This document shows positions 48,300 to 57,901 of a DNA stretch of 64,000 nt, piece after piece (position 1 is the first letter of the stretch; each line of letters begins with the position of its first letter). The notes beneath the pieces were generated by a model. The model ran no database searches. It was not told the DNA's origin and was given only the letters and a program-made list of their open reading frames with translations. This DNA is from an uncultured Prevotellaceae bacterium (lineage in GTDB: Bacteria > Bacteroidota > Bacteroidia > Bacteroidales > Muribaculaceae): assembly GCA_947306175.1 (NCBI GenBank), contig CAMZFV010000014.1, positions 1 through 64,000 of the forward strand, given 5' to 3'. The position numbers were made by a program, and so were the translations under genes.

Positions 48300-49745
48300 T
48301 TATGGTTGAAACAGGTCATCCATCGTAATGATGTTGACAACCTCTGAGGCATGAGCGTTTTGGTTTAGGCCGAATGTGGTAATAACAGCCAGTTGGACGG
48401 CGGCTCTTACTTTTGTCTCTTGTTCAAAGGCGTAGATACGGTTACGCAGTTTGTCTTCTTCATTGGCATTGATTGAGTACCGAGCCTTGCTGTATTTGAT
48501 TTCGCATAGGCTGATAATTTGGTCTGCTCTTTCTATGATGAGGTCGATTTGTGCGGCTGGCTCGCTCTGCTTACTGCGCCATGAGTAGTATTCCGTTCTG
48601 ATGCGGTCAACACCAAGTGCTTTCTTGATTTGCGGGATATGTGCCATGCATAGACGCTCGAATGCAAGTCCAAACCAGTTGTTCTGTTTTGGCGTGTTGA
48701 TGTTGTTTGCCCAGTAGTGTTCATCTGTGCTGTGAAGTTTGCCAAAGTCATTGTGAAAATGAATAAAGAAATCTGTCAACTGATAAATACCGTTATTGAC
48801 ATTTATCTTTTTCTCTCTCACATTATATTTCCTGATAAAATCGCATTTCTCCAGATTCTTCAATAACATTGATAGGTGTCCGCCAGTTTCTTTATCAAGT
48901 TTTTTGCTCAATTCCGTTCTTGTTAATCCCTGTTTGTTCTGGGATAGCAGATTGATGATGCTTGAATACGGCTGAGGGCTCTTGAATAAAGAACTCAAGA
49001 GCCTATCGACTTCTTGTCTCAATTCACCATCAGGTGAGAAATACAAGCGGTCGATATTTTCAGGGAGACTTTGTTTGTTGTTGAGAATGCTCAGGTAATA
49101 GGGAATACCCCCAAAAAACATATAAGCTTGGCAAATGGAAAGTCGATTCCATTTAAAGTGGTTGGCCTTGATGTACTTTTCGGTTTCGTACAATGTAAAA
49201 GGATGGATATGCATCTCGTGGGTGATACGGTTGTGCAGACCACCATGATTGTCAATGATGTTATCAATAATCCACGATGTAGCCGATCCACAAACGATTA
49301 ATTTGACATTCTTTTGACGTGTCGCCCATCCATTCCAGAACAAATCCAACGCCTTGATTAGATTGGAGCGTGGTGTGTCCAGGCAGGGTAATTCGTCGAT
49401 AAATAGAATGACCTGTTTCTGGTTTTTTCTCTGCTTCACCACTTCTTTAAGGGCCTCGAATGCCTCGTACCAGTTGGTGGGGAGTGAACCACAGTAACCA
49501 CTTTCCTTCAAAGAGACGATAAAACTTGTTATTTGATCATTTTTGTTACCTTCAATGACACCTGTCATGTCAAAGTCAATGCGTCCATTCAGGGTTTCGG
49601 TTACGAGATATGTCTTGCCTACACGCCTTCTGCCATAGATGGCGATAAATTCAGATCGCTTGCTGTCAATGTATTGATTCAGCAAGGTCTGTTCTGTCTC
49701 ACGTCCAATAAGATTTGCCATAATTGTTTTAGTTTTAGGTGACAA
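48300..49745 (-). CDS. AAA/STAND-type ATPase with DUF234-like C-terminus
   Basis: IAIYGRRRVGKTYLVTETL, VILFIDELPCLDTPRSNL, C-terminal YYSWRSKQSEPAAQIDLIIERADQIISLCEIKYS. Confidence 0.85.
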   Translation of the reverse strand: MSPKTKTIMANLIGRETEQTLLNQYIDSKRSEFIAIYGRRRVGKTYLVTETLNGRIDFDMTGVIEGNKNDQITSFIVSLKESGYCGSLPTNWYEAFEALKEVVKQRKNQKQVILFIDELPCLDTPRSNLIKALDLFWNGWATRQKNVKLIVCGSATSWIIDNIIDNHGGLHNRITHEMHIHPFTLYETEKYIKANHFKWNRLSICQAYMFFGGIPYYLSILNNKQSLPENIDRLYFSPDGELRQEVDRLLSSLFKSPQPYSSIINLLSQNKQGLTRTELSKKLDKETGGHLSMLLKNLEKCDFIRKYNVREKKINVNNGIYQLTDFFIHFHNDFGKLHSTDEHYWANNINTPKQNNWFGLAFERLCMAHIPQIKKALGVDRIRTEYYSWRSKQSEPAAQIDLIIERADQIISLCEIKYSKARYSINANEEDKLRNRIYAFEQETKVRAAVQLAVITTFGLNQNAHASEVVNIITMDDLFQP

Positions 49746-49778
49746 ATATAGGGAACTCTATTGGAATAGACAAGGAAA

Positions 49779-49876
49779 GTGCGCCAAAATCGTCAATTTT
49801 GCACTACTTTGGCGCAGATTGAGGATTAAAGTGCGCCAAAATCGTCAATTTTTTATGATTTTGGCGCGGTTTGAGG
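49779..49876. repeat. Two tandem copies of a stem-loop element GTGCGCCAAAATCGTCAATTTT...TTGGCGC
   Basis: gtgcgccaaaatcgtcaatttt at 49779-49800 and 49831-49852 (52-bp period), each followed by ttggcgc; second copy has perfect GCGCCAAAATC/GATTTTGGCGC arms. Confidence 0.85.
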
Positions 49877-50159
49877 CCATGAAAGGTGCTTGTGTTGTGA
49901 ACCGATGGCTTTTGTGGTAAGGAAATAATGGAAAGGTTGTATAGAAGTTTCCTAATAATTCTGCAAAGTCTGTCAGTCGGGGGTGACGATTTGTCACCTT
50001 ATTATATACTTATTGCGTGGTGGCATGTTATTTGATGTGCAGTGGAGGTGTGGCTCTGCGGGGCTAATGCTAATTTCGCAAATTAAACTAATTAATTAAA
50101 TTCGTGTAATTCGCATTAAAAAATCAAGGAGAACTAACAACTAAAAACCAAATATAATT

Positions 50160-52214
50160 ATGCCAAAAGGAACTATTGGGGTAACGACAAACAACATCTT
50201 CCCCGTAATTAAGAAATTTCTGTACAGTGACCACGAGATTTTCCTGCGTGAGCTCGTGAGCAATGCCGTTGATGCCACGCAGAAGCTGAAGACCCTGTCT
50301 GGGGCTGGTGAGTTCAAAGGCTCGACCGAGGGCCTGAAGGTGAACATCGCCGTCGATAAGGAGGCCGGAACGCTTACCGTTAGCGATAGCGGCATTGGCA
50401 TGACCGCCGAGGAAATCGAGAAGTACATCAACCAGATCGCCTTCTCGGGCGCCGAGGAGTTCCTCGAGAAATACAAGGACAACGCCAACGCCATCATTGG
50501 CCACTTCGGCCTGGGCTTCTACTCGGCCTTCATGGTCGCCAAGAAGGTGGAAATCCGCACGCTCAGTTGGCAGGAGGGCGCCAAGGCCGTACATTGGTCT
50601 TGCGACGGCTCGCCCGAGTTTGAGATGGAGGAATGTGACAAGGCCGAACGTGGCACCGACATTATTGTCACCCTCGACGACGATGAGAAGGAATTCCTCG
50701 AGCCCGCCCGCATCGAGGGCCTGCTGAAGAAGTATTGCCGCTTCCTGCCCGTGCCCATCATCTTCGGCAAGGAGCAGGAGTGGAAAGACGGCAAGTATCA
50801 GGACACCGACAAGGACAAGGTCATCAACGACGTGGAACCCCTGTGGTCACGCATGCCCGCCGACCTCAAGGATGAGGACTACCTGAAGTTCTACCACGCC
50901 ATTGAGCCGATGCAGGACGATCCCCTGTTCTGGATCCACCTCAACGTGGACTATCCCTTCACCCTGACGGGTATCCTCTACTTCCCCAAAATCAAGAACA
51001 ACCTGGACATCCGCAAGGACCGCATCCAGCTCTACTGCAACCAGGTCTATGTCACCGACAGCGTCGAGGGCGTTGTGCCTGACTGGCTGATGTTGCTGCA
51101 GGGCGTCATCGACAGCCCCGACATCCCGCTGAACGTGTCGCGCAGCTATCTGCAGAGCGACCGTGCCGTGAAGAAGATCTCGACCTATATCACCAAGAAG
51201 GTCGCCGCCCGTCTGGAGGAAATCGCTAAGAACCAGCCCGACGAGTTCGAGAAGAAGTGGAACGACATCAAGATCTTCATCGAGTATGGCATGTTGAGCG
51301 ATGAGAAATTCTGCGAGTCTGGCCTTAAGTTTGCCTTGCTGGAGAACACCGACGGCAAGTACTTCAAGATCGAGGACTACCGCAAACTCGTCGAGGGCGA
51401 GCAGAAAGACAAGGACGGCAACATCATCTGCCTGTATGCCACCGACAAGGAGGCACAGTATGCCTACATCAAGGCTGCCACCGACAAGGGCTATGACGTG
51501 CTGATGATGAACGGCGAACTGGACGTGCCCTTCGTGAGCATGCTGGAGCAGAAACTGGAGAAAGATAAAATGCGCTTCGTGCGCGTGGACAGCGACGTGC
51601 TTGACAACCTCATCCGCAAACAGGATGACAACAAGCCGCAATTCACGCCCGAGCAGCAGGAGATTGCACAGACCCTGTTCAAGTCGCAGATTCCGCCCGT
51701 GGAGAAGTCCGAGTTCATGATCACCTTCGCCGCCATGTCGCCCGATGACCAGCCCGTGGTCATCACCCAGGCCGAGTACATGCGCCGCATGAAGGAAATG
51801 GCTCGCTTCCAGCCGGGAATGAGCTTCTACGGAGACATGCCCAGCATGTACAGCATGGTGCTCAACACCAAGCACCCGCTTATCCAGAAGGTCGTCGAAC
51901 TGGCCGAGAAATCGCTTGACGCAGAACTCAAGCCTGTCAACGAGGAGATCAACGCCACCCAGAATGTGGTCAAGGCCATCCGTGACCTCAACAAGGACGG
52001 TAAGGGTGTGCCCGAGGACAAGAAGAAAGACCTCGAGGACAACGAGAAACTCCTCGACGAGCTGCGCACGAAGAAAGAGAACCTCATCACTGCCTATGCT
52101 GCTGGCGAGAGCCGCGTCCATCAGCTCATCGACATCGCCCTGCTGAGCAACAACATGCTTAAGGGCGAGGGCTTGACCCGCTTCTTGAAGCGCTCCATAG
52201 GCCTGTTGAAGTAA
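50160..52214 (+). CDS. htpG: Molecular chaperone HtpG (Hsp90)
   Basis: FLRELVSNAVDATQKLKTLS, IGHFGLGFYSAFMVA, LPLNVSRSYLQ-type motif (IPLNVSRSYLQSD). Confidence 0.97.
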   Translation: MPKGTIGVTTNNIFPVIKKFLYSDHEIFLRELVSNAVDATQKLKTLSGAGEFKGSTEGLKVNIAVDKEAGTLTVSDSGIGMTAEEIEKYINQIAFSGAEEFLEKYKDNANAIIGHFGLGFYSAFMVAKKVEIRTLSWQEGAKAVHWSCDGSPEFEMEECDKAERGTDIIVTLDDDEKEFLEPARIEGLLKKYCRFLPVPIIFGKEQEWKDGKYQDTDKDKVINDVEPLWSRMPADLKDEDYLKFYHAIEPMQDDPLFWIHLNVDYPFTLTGILYFPKIKNNLDIRKDRIQLYCNQVYVTDSVEGVVPDWLMLLQGVIDSPDIPLNVSRSYLQSDRAVKKISTYITKKVAARLEEIAKNQPDEFEKKWNDIKIFIEYGMLSDEKFCESGLKFALLENTDGKYFKIEDYRKLVEGEQKDKDGNIICLYATDKEAQYAYIKAATDKGYDVLMMNGELDVPFVSMLEQKLEKDKMRFVRVDSDVLDNLIRKQDDNKPQFTPEQQEIAQTLFKSQIPPVEKSEFMITFAAMSPDDQPVVITQAEYMRRMKEMARFQPGMSFYGDMPSMYSMVLNTKHPLIQKVVELAEKSLDAELKPVNEEINATQNVVKAIRDLNKDGKGVPEDKKKDLEDNEKLLDELRTKKENLITAYAAGESRVHQLIDIALLSNNMLKGEGLTRFLKRSIGLLK

Positions 52215-52247
52215 TAAGTTAGTTTCAAAAAAATAGGTTTATAATGG

Positions 52248-52280
52248 GTTAGATACCGTCTCTTAAGGGCGGTATCTAAC
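52248..52280 (+). terminator. Hairpin downstream of htpG
   Basis: GTTAGATACCG / CGGTATCTAAC perfect 11-bp stem. Confidence 0.6.
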
Positions 52281-52314
52281 TGTTGTATCAAGATGCTTTT
52301 ATCGGTAGAAATCA

Positions 52315-52344
52315 TTGCAGAGTGGCAAACAATTATTACCTTTG
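52315..52344 (+). promoter_or_regulatory. Bacteroidetes-type promoter TTG-N19-TACCTTTG
   Basis: Upstream of the dockerin-like secreted protein at 52433. Confidence 0.6.
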
Positions 52345-52432
52345 TCTGTCAATAATGATGAAAAGCATTAAACGGTCTGCTTAATTTCCTCAAAAGCAGA
52401 TGATTGATAGAGCGTGTTTAATCCTAAGAATG

Positions 52433-53119
52433 AAGTTTTTAACGATGAAAGCATTGATGACCCTATTTGCCGTTCTGATCATGGCACTTGCTGCCAATGG
52501 TCAGGTTCCCCAATTCTCATCAAAGAGTTTTGCGGGCTGGGAATACAGCAATTCCACGATTGAACTTAACGAGTCTAATATCTTGGGTAACAAGATCGCA
52601 CTCTATGTGAATAGTTTGGGTAAGGCTTTGACGTTGACCTCGCCGCAATTTAACTGTCAGCCGGGAGAGACCATCGACATGAAGGTGATATGGGTAACCG
52701 ACCAATGGCTGAACGAGAGCTTTGTGGCAAGCAAGGTGGCGCTTACTGCTGCACTGCTTGACAAGGACGGTGTGGCAGTGGATTCGGTCACGTGGGCGCC
52801 TGCCAATCTGAGCCGTTTTAACGAGGTCAATCTCTCGATCATGGTGCCCAGGGGAATAAGGTCGGCGCGGTTGCGCTTTGCTTCCTGGAAGGCCGATGTT
52901 TATAGCTGTGGGGCCGTCAGGCAAATTGAAATGACTTCGGAACTCAAGGGCGATGTGAATGATGATGGCGAGGTGACCGTCGCCGATGTCAACGCTGTCA
53001 TTTCTGTGATCATGGGTGACAACGTTAGTGAGGATTTGATAGCCCGTGCCGATGTCAATCGCGATCATGAGGTCACAGTTGCTGATATCAACGAGGTCAT
53101 TGACTTCATTTTGAAGTGA
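52433..53119 (+). CDS. Secreted protein with C-terminal dockerin-like repeats
   Basis: Signal peptide; GDVNDDGEVTVADVNAVISVIMG...ADVNRDHEVTVADINEVIDFILK. Start codon uncertain (track 52400). Confidence 0.75.
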   Translation, partial: KFLTMKALMTLFAVLIMALAANGQVPQFSSKSFAGWEYSNSTIELNESNILGNKIALYVNSLGKALTLTSPQFNCQPGETIDMKVIWVTDQWLNESFVASKVALTAALLDKDGVAVDSVTWAPANLSRFNEVNLSIMVPRGIRSARLRFASWKADVYSCGAVRQIEMTSELKGDVNDDGEVTVADVNAVISVIMGDNVSEDLIARADVNRDHEVTVADINEVIDFILK

Positions 53120-53417
53120 AAAACGGCCGTTTTTTAGCCATTTAATGGCCAAACATGCTGTTTTTGGAAATAAGCGGTAATAAATTTGTGTGAAAATTTG
53201 TATATTTCAAATTATTGATATACCTTTGCTTGATTTCTTATCGTTATGACCAAAAGGCAACGGAAAAATTAAGAAAATAGGGCAAATCCTCGCAAAAAAA
53301 GGCTTGTTTGACCACTTTGAGTTCTTAATAAACGTTAAATTTTGGAGGTGTGAGAAATTTGTATTACTTTTGCCGAAAATTTATATAATCATTAAGTGTT
53401 TAATAAAGTTTATTAAA

Positions 53418-54671
53418 ATGAAAAAGATTATCTTGATTTTAGCCCTTATGATGGGCGTGTTTGCTGCTCAGGCTCAGTCTCTGGAGCAGAACAAGTTCTT
53501 TGACAACATGTCAGTAACCCTCAAGGGTGGTGCTATCATGCCCTACCAGGGTTATGCTTTCTGGCCCAGCGCTCGTGGCATCTTCGGTATGGAGATCAAG
53601 AAGCAGCTGACTCCGGTCTTCGGTTTGGGCATTGAGGGTGAAGCTACCATCAATACCACCAGCTGGGAGAAGCCTGACAAGTACTGGGGTCCCAAGAGTC
53701 CCAACATCATCGACCACACTCTGGCCGGTCTGTTTGGTACCGTTAACCTGAGCAACCTGTTCGCAGGTTACAAGGGTATCCCCCGCGTATTTGAGCTTGA
53801 AGGTGTAATCGGTGCTGGTTGGCTCCACGCTTTCCACCGCACTGAGGCTGCCAACATGTATGGCAACGACTACAACAGCTGGTACACCAAGGCAGGTGCT
53901 AACCTGAACTTCAACTTTGGTGAGAGCCGCGCTTGGACCTTCAGCCTGAAGCCCGCTGTAGTTTGGGACATGAACGGTGACATCATGATTCCTTATCGTG
54001 ACAACACCAACGCTCGTGCCCGCTGGAACGGTGAGCCCCACAATGGCAAGAGCCAGATGAACGCTAACCACGCTGCTGTAGAGCTTGAGGCTGGTCTGAC
54101 TTACCACTTCAAGGGTAGCAACGGCGAGCGCTACATCACCTTCTGCCCCTACAAGTACAGCCAGGATGACATCGACGCTCTCAATGGTCAGATCAACGGC
54201 CTGCGCAACCAGCTCAATGGTATGCAGGGTGACCTCGATGCTGCTAACGCACGCAACGCTCAGCTCCAGCGCGATCTGGATGCTGCCAAGAAGGCTGCTA
54301 ACGTGAAGTCTGCCAACACCACCGAGGTGATTGACAACACCGCTAAGTACATGAACGTTCTCGTGCACTTCAAGGTTAACAAGACCAACATCACTGCTGA
54401 TCAGCAGGCTAATGTTGAGCGCGTTGCCATGTACCTCAAGAACAATCCCGGCTCCACCGTTGAGATCAAGGGTTATGCTTCACCCGAGGGTCCCCACGAC
54501 AACAACATCCGTCTGGCCAATGGCCGTGCCGAGGCTGTTAAGAACATGCTCATCAACAAGTACAAGATTGATGCTAACCGCATCAAGGCTCAGGGTTGTG
54601 GTGAGACCGACATGTTCCAGGAGCTGAGCTGGAACCGCGTTTCGATCTGCGAACTCGTTGTTAAGAAGTAA
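53418..54671 (+). CDS. OmpA-family outer membrane protein
   Basis: MKKIILILALMMGVFAAQAQ signal, barrel, coiled coil, VEIKGYASPEGPHDNNIRLANGRAEAVKNML OmpA domain; track start 53304 too early. Confidence 0.92.
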   Translation: MKKIILILALMMGVFAAQAQSLEQNKFFDNMSVTLKGGAIMPYQGYAFWPSARGIFGMEIKKQLTPVFGLGIEGEATINTTSWEKPDKYWGPKSPNIIDHTLAGLFGTVNLSNLFAGYKGIPRVFELEGVIGAGWLHAFHRTEAANMYGNDYNSWYTKAGANLNFNFGESRAWTFSLKPAVVWDMNGDIMIPYRDNTNARARWNGEPHNGKSQMNANHAAVELEAGLTYHFKGSNGERYITFCPYKYSQDDIDALNGQINGLRNQLNGMQGDLDAANARNAQLQRDLDAAKKAANVKSANTTEVIDNTAKYMNVLVHFKVNKTNITADQQANVERVAMYLKNNPGSTVEIKGYASPEGPHDNNIRLANGRAEAVKNMLINKYKIDANRIKAQGCGETDMFQELSWNRVSICELVVKK

Positions 54672-54715
54672 TTCTTGATACCGCAAGAGAAACAGCGTTT
54701 CTAGATAAACGCAAC

Positions 54716-54754
54716 AAATTTCCCCGCTGGCATCGCGCTGGCGGGGAAATTTTT
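54716..54754 (+). terminator. Intrinsic terminator of ompA-like gene
   Basis: aaatttccccgc ... gcggggaaattttt. Confidence 0.9.
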
Positions 54755-54791
54755 GTGATACCCTGTCAAAAAGTTTAGGAGAAGGCAACGA

Positions 54792-55415
54792 CTACTTGAG
54801 CATCCTCATGTGCTCCTGGTCGAGCTGCTTGCCGTAGCGCTCGCGGATGATGCGTCCCACAGCGTCGCCGCGGTTGATGCGCTCCACGGTGATGCGCTGC
54901 AGCGAGTCGTTGAGCAGGCTGTCCTGGCGCATCATGCGCAGTTCGTCATCTGCCTTGAGTGATGAGTCGGCAGCCATGTTGAGATATTCCTGCCAGGTGG
55001 CCACACGTGAGTCCGTAATGCCGTTGCGCTGATTGATGTAATGCAGGTATTCGCTGTTTTTGGCACTGCCCTTGATGTCCCATGACCCAGGTCTGATGGC
55101 AATGTCGATATTTCCGCCCTCCAGCACAAAGTAGAAAGGATTGGTCGAGTCATTGTCCCAGCGGATGATGGCCACTTTGGGCCTGTCAGTCTGTCCCGTA
55201 AAAGTGAACGTACCGTTGTCGCTGCGAGAGGCGCCACACACCCTCAATTGCCCGTAATCGTCCTCCAGCACGAGCAAGGTGGCGCTATCATGCTTCAGCT
55301 TGTTGTCCACCGTGCAGGTCACATTGTAATCCATGCCGTGTGAACCGTTGTTGTCACAACCCGTCAAGGCAGCGATCTGCAGCAAAACACCGATAGAGAG
55401 AATGATTTTTTTCAT
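54792..55415 (-). CDS. DUF4369-like lipoprotein
   Basis: MKKIILSIGVLLQIAALTGCDNN lipobox; FTGQTDRPKVAIIRWDN...FVLEGGNIDIAI. Confidence 0.7.
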   Translation of the reverse strand: MKKIILSIGVLLQIAALTGCDNNGSHGMDYNVTCTVDNKLKHDSATLLVLEDDYGQLRVCGASRSDNGTFTFTGQTDRPKVAIIRWDNDSTNPFYFVLEGGNIDIAIRPGSWDIKGSAKNSEYLHYINQRNGITDSRVATWQEYLNMAADSSLKADDELRMMRQDSLLNDSLQRITVERINRGDAVGRIIRERYGKQLDQEHMRMLK

Positions 55416-55436
55416 GGCCGCAAAATTACGAAATCT

Positions 55437-55467
55437 TTTGTAAATCCAATAGAAAAGCATACCTTTG
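55437..55467 (+). promoter_or_regulatory. Bacteroidetes-type promoter TTTG-N19-TACCTTTG
   Basis: Exact match to the -33/-7 consensus upstream of the S9 peptidase. Confidence 0.7.
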
Positions 55468-55496
55468 CGAATAAAATAGAAAAAACCAAATTACCA

Positions 55497-57683
55497 TTGA
55501 CGATGAAAATGATGAAACGAAAAAGCTTGGCGCTCTTGCTCGTGGCGCTCGCAGTGCTGCCCGTGATGGCGCAAAAGCAGTTCACCCTAGAGGACTTGAA
55601 CTTTGGTGGCGAGAATTACAAGAACATGATTCCTAAGAATCTCACGCTCACATGGTGGGGAGATCAGTTGGTGAGACTGGCCGATGATACCTGCTGGACG
55701 GTGAATCCGGTTAATGGCAAGGAAAAGGTGTTGTTTACCCGTGAACGCCTCAATAAGGGGGCAAAGCTTACTGCCGACTCCTTGGAAGTGATGAGCCTGG
55801 GAGGTGCAAGGTTCCCTTATCCCGACAAACCTCTGGTGCTGCTGGATAATGATAAGGAATCTCTGCTCATCAACTTCAAGACCCGCAAGGTGGAGTGGCG
55901 GCAACCGCAGTGCGGGTCGGCTCAAGCGCTCGAGTGGAATAAGCAGAGCCGCGCTGTGGCCTATGTCCAGGACGACAACCTGTATGTCACCGATGCCTCG
56001 GGTAACACCCGCCAGGTGACCAATGACGGTTCGCGCGACTTGGTCTATGGCCAGAGTGTTCACCGCAATGAGTTCGGTATCGAGGGCGGCCTGTTCTGGA
56101 ATCCGCAAGGCACACGTTTGGCTTTTTACCGCATGGACCAGAGCATGGTGACCGACTATCCCCTGATTACTGTCCCCGAGCTGAATGACAGCACCCAAGT
56201 CATCGCCACACCGGCCCCCGAGAAATATCCTATGGCAGGTCAGACGTCTCATCTGGTGACTGTTGGCGTGCTTGACGTGGCAACAGGCGACACCGTGTAT
56301 CTCAGGGCTGGTGACCCCACCGACCGTTACTTTTCCAACATTTCGTGGAACCCTGACGGCAACATCGTCTATATGATAGAGGGTAACCGTGACCAGAACG
56401 AGGTGGACCTAGTGGCTTATGACGCTGTGACAGGCAACCGCCTCAACTCGCTTTACCGCGAGACCCATCCCAAATATGTCGAGCCCCAATGCCCCATCAC
56501 ATTCCTGCCCTGGGACAAGGAGAAATTCATCCTCTGGAGCGAGAAGGACGGCTATAATCATCTCTACCTCTATGACACCACGGGACGGGAATTGAAACAG
56601 CTCACAAGCGGCGAATGGGTGGTAATGGATATGCTGGGATTTGATACTGAACGTCAAGCCGTTATCATCAGCGCTAATGCCGACAACCCCATCCAGCAGA
56701 ACCTCTACCGCGTGGACGTTGCCACGGGCGAGATGACCCGCATCGACGAGGGAGGACGTGGATGGCACAGTGGCCGCTTGAGTGACAGCGGCGCATGGCT
56801 CATCGACAGATATCAGGAACCCGACGTGCCCCGCAATATCGCCATTGTTGACACGCGCAACAACCGTCAGTACCGCTATTTCACGGCTCCCGATCCTTGG
56901 GAGGGCTATACTGTGCCCGAATACCGTTGCGGCACAATCAAAGCTGCCGACGACAGTACAACACTCTATTACCGAATGGTCATGCCCGTCGATTTTGACC
57001 CGACAAAAAAATATCCCACAGTGGTTTATGTCTATGGCGGACCCCACGCCCACAATGTGGATGCTCGCTGGCATTGGGACAGCCGCAGTTGGGAGACCTA
57101 CATGGCTCAAAAGGGTTATCTCCTCTTCATCCTCGACAACCGTGGCAGCGAGAACCGCGGACGCGACTTTGAACAGGCCACTTTCCGTCAGCTGGGACAG
57201 GTCGAGATGCAGGATCAGATGCGTGGCTTGGACTTCCTGCGTACCCTCAACTATGTGGATACCGCCCGCCTGGGTGTGCATGGATGGAGCTTCGGTGGTT
57301 TTATGACCATTAGCCTGATGACCAACTATCCTGACGTGTTCAAGGTTGGTGTTGCCGGTGGTCCTGTAATTGACTGGAAATGGTACGAGGTGATGTATGG
57401 CGAGCGCTATATGGACACCCCGCAGACCAACCCTGAGGGTTATGAAAAAACCAGCCTGCTCAACAAGGCTGCTGACCTCAAGGGCCGTCTCCAGATCATC
57501 ATTGGCCTCAACGACCCCACTGTCGTGCCACAGCATGCCTACAGCTTCCTCAAGGCCTGTATCGCCGCTGGCACACAGCCCGATTTCTACGTCTATCCCG
57601 GCCAGGGCCACAACATGCGCGGTCACCAGAGTGTGCATCTGCACGAACGCATCACCCGCTACTTCGAGGACTACCTGAAATAA
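55497..57683 (+). CDS. S9 family dipeptidyl peptidase IV-like serine peptidase
   Basis: 728 aa; signal peptide, DPPIV N-terminal propeller, GVHGWSFGGFMTISLM catalytic motif, HNMRGH C-terminal His. Confidence 0.93.
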   Translation: MTMKMMKRKSLALLLVALAVLPVMAQKQFTLEDLNFGGENYKNMIPKNLTLTWWGDQLVRLADDTCWTVNPVNGKEKVLFTRERLNKGAKLTADSLEVMSLGGARFPYPDKPLVLLDNDKESLLINFKTRKVEWRQPQCGSAQALEWNKQSRAVAYVQDDNLYVTDASGNTRQVTNDGSRDLVYGQSVHRNEFGIEGGLFWNPQGTRLAFYRMDQSMVTDYPLITVPELNDSTQVIATPAPEKYPMAGQTSHLVTVGVLDVATGDTVYLRAGDPTDRYFSNISWNPDGNIVYMIEGNRDQNEVDLVAYDAVTGNRLNSLYRETHPKYVEPQCPITFLPWDKEKFILWSEKDGYNHLYLYDTTGRELKQLTSGEWVVMDMLGFDTERQAVIISANADNPIQQNLYRVDVATGEMTRIDEGGRGWHSGRLSDSGAWLIDRYQEPDVPRNIAIVDTRNNRQYRYFTAPDPWEGYTVPEYRCGTIKAADDSTTLYYRMVMPVDFDPTKKYPTVVYVYGGPHAHNVDARWHWDSRSWETYMAQKGYLLFILDNRGSENRGRDFEQATFRQLGQVEMQDQMRGLDFLRTLNYVDTARLGVHGWSFGGFMTISLMTNYPDVFKVGVAGGPVIDWKWYEVMYGERYMDTPQTNPEGYEKTSLLNKAADLKGRLQIIIGLNDPTVVPQHAYSFLKACIAAGTQPDFYVYPGQGHNMRGHQSVHLHERITRYFEDYLK

Positions 57684-57848
57684 CTTGTAAATTTATAGAT
57701 ATTACTGTCAGGAGACGGCTGGATTTACAGTCGTCTCCTTGTCGTAGTGGAGTAGGTCAAAATGCTGTGATTAGAGAGGTTATCTATGTAATAGATAAAA
57801 AGTTGATAAATTATTGTAAAGAATGGCTGAAAATTGGCGAAATTTTTC

Positions 57849-57856
57849 TATATTTG
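57849..57856 (+). promoter_or_regulatory. Putative -7 element (TATATTTG) of the lysine fermentation operon
   Basis: About 45 nt upstream of atoD start. Confidence 0.5.
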
Positions 57857-57901
57857 CAGCCAATTATGACATAAACCAATATATTCCAAATCATAAACAT
57901 T

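Noticed and set aside
50847-52121. 424-aa minus-strand ORF over htpG
   Set aside because: Antisense shadow of htpG.
56409-57644. 411-aa minus-strand ORF over the S9 peptidase
   Set aside because: Antisense shadow; no signal peptide or domain.
57710-57739. aggagacg...cgtctcct palindrome downstream of the S9 peptidase as a mobile element
   Set aside because: Most simply a transcription-end hairpin; not matched to the other palindrome families beyond the GAGACG core.
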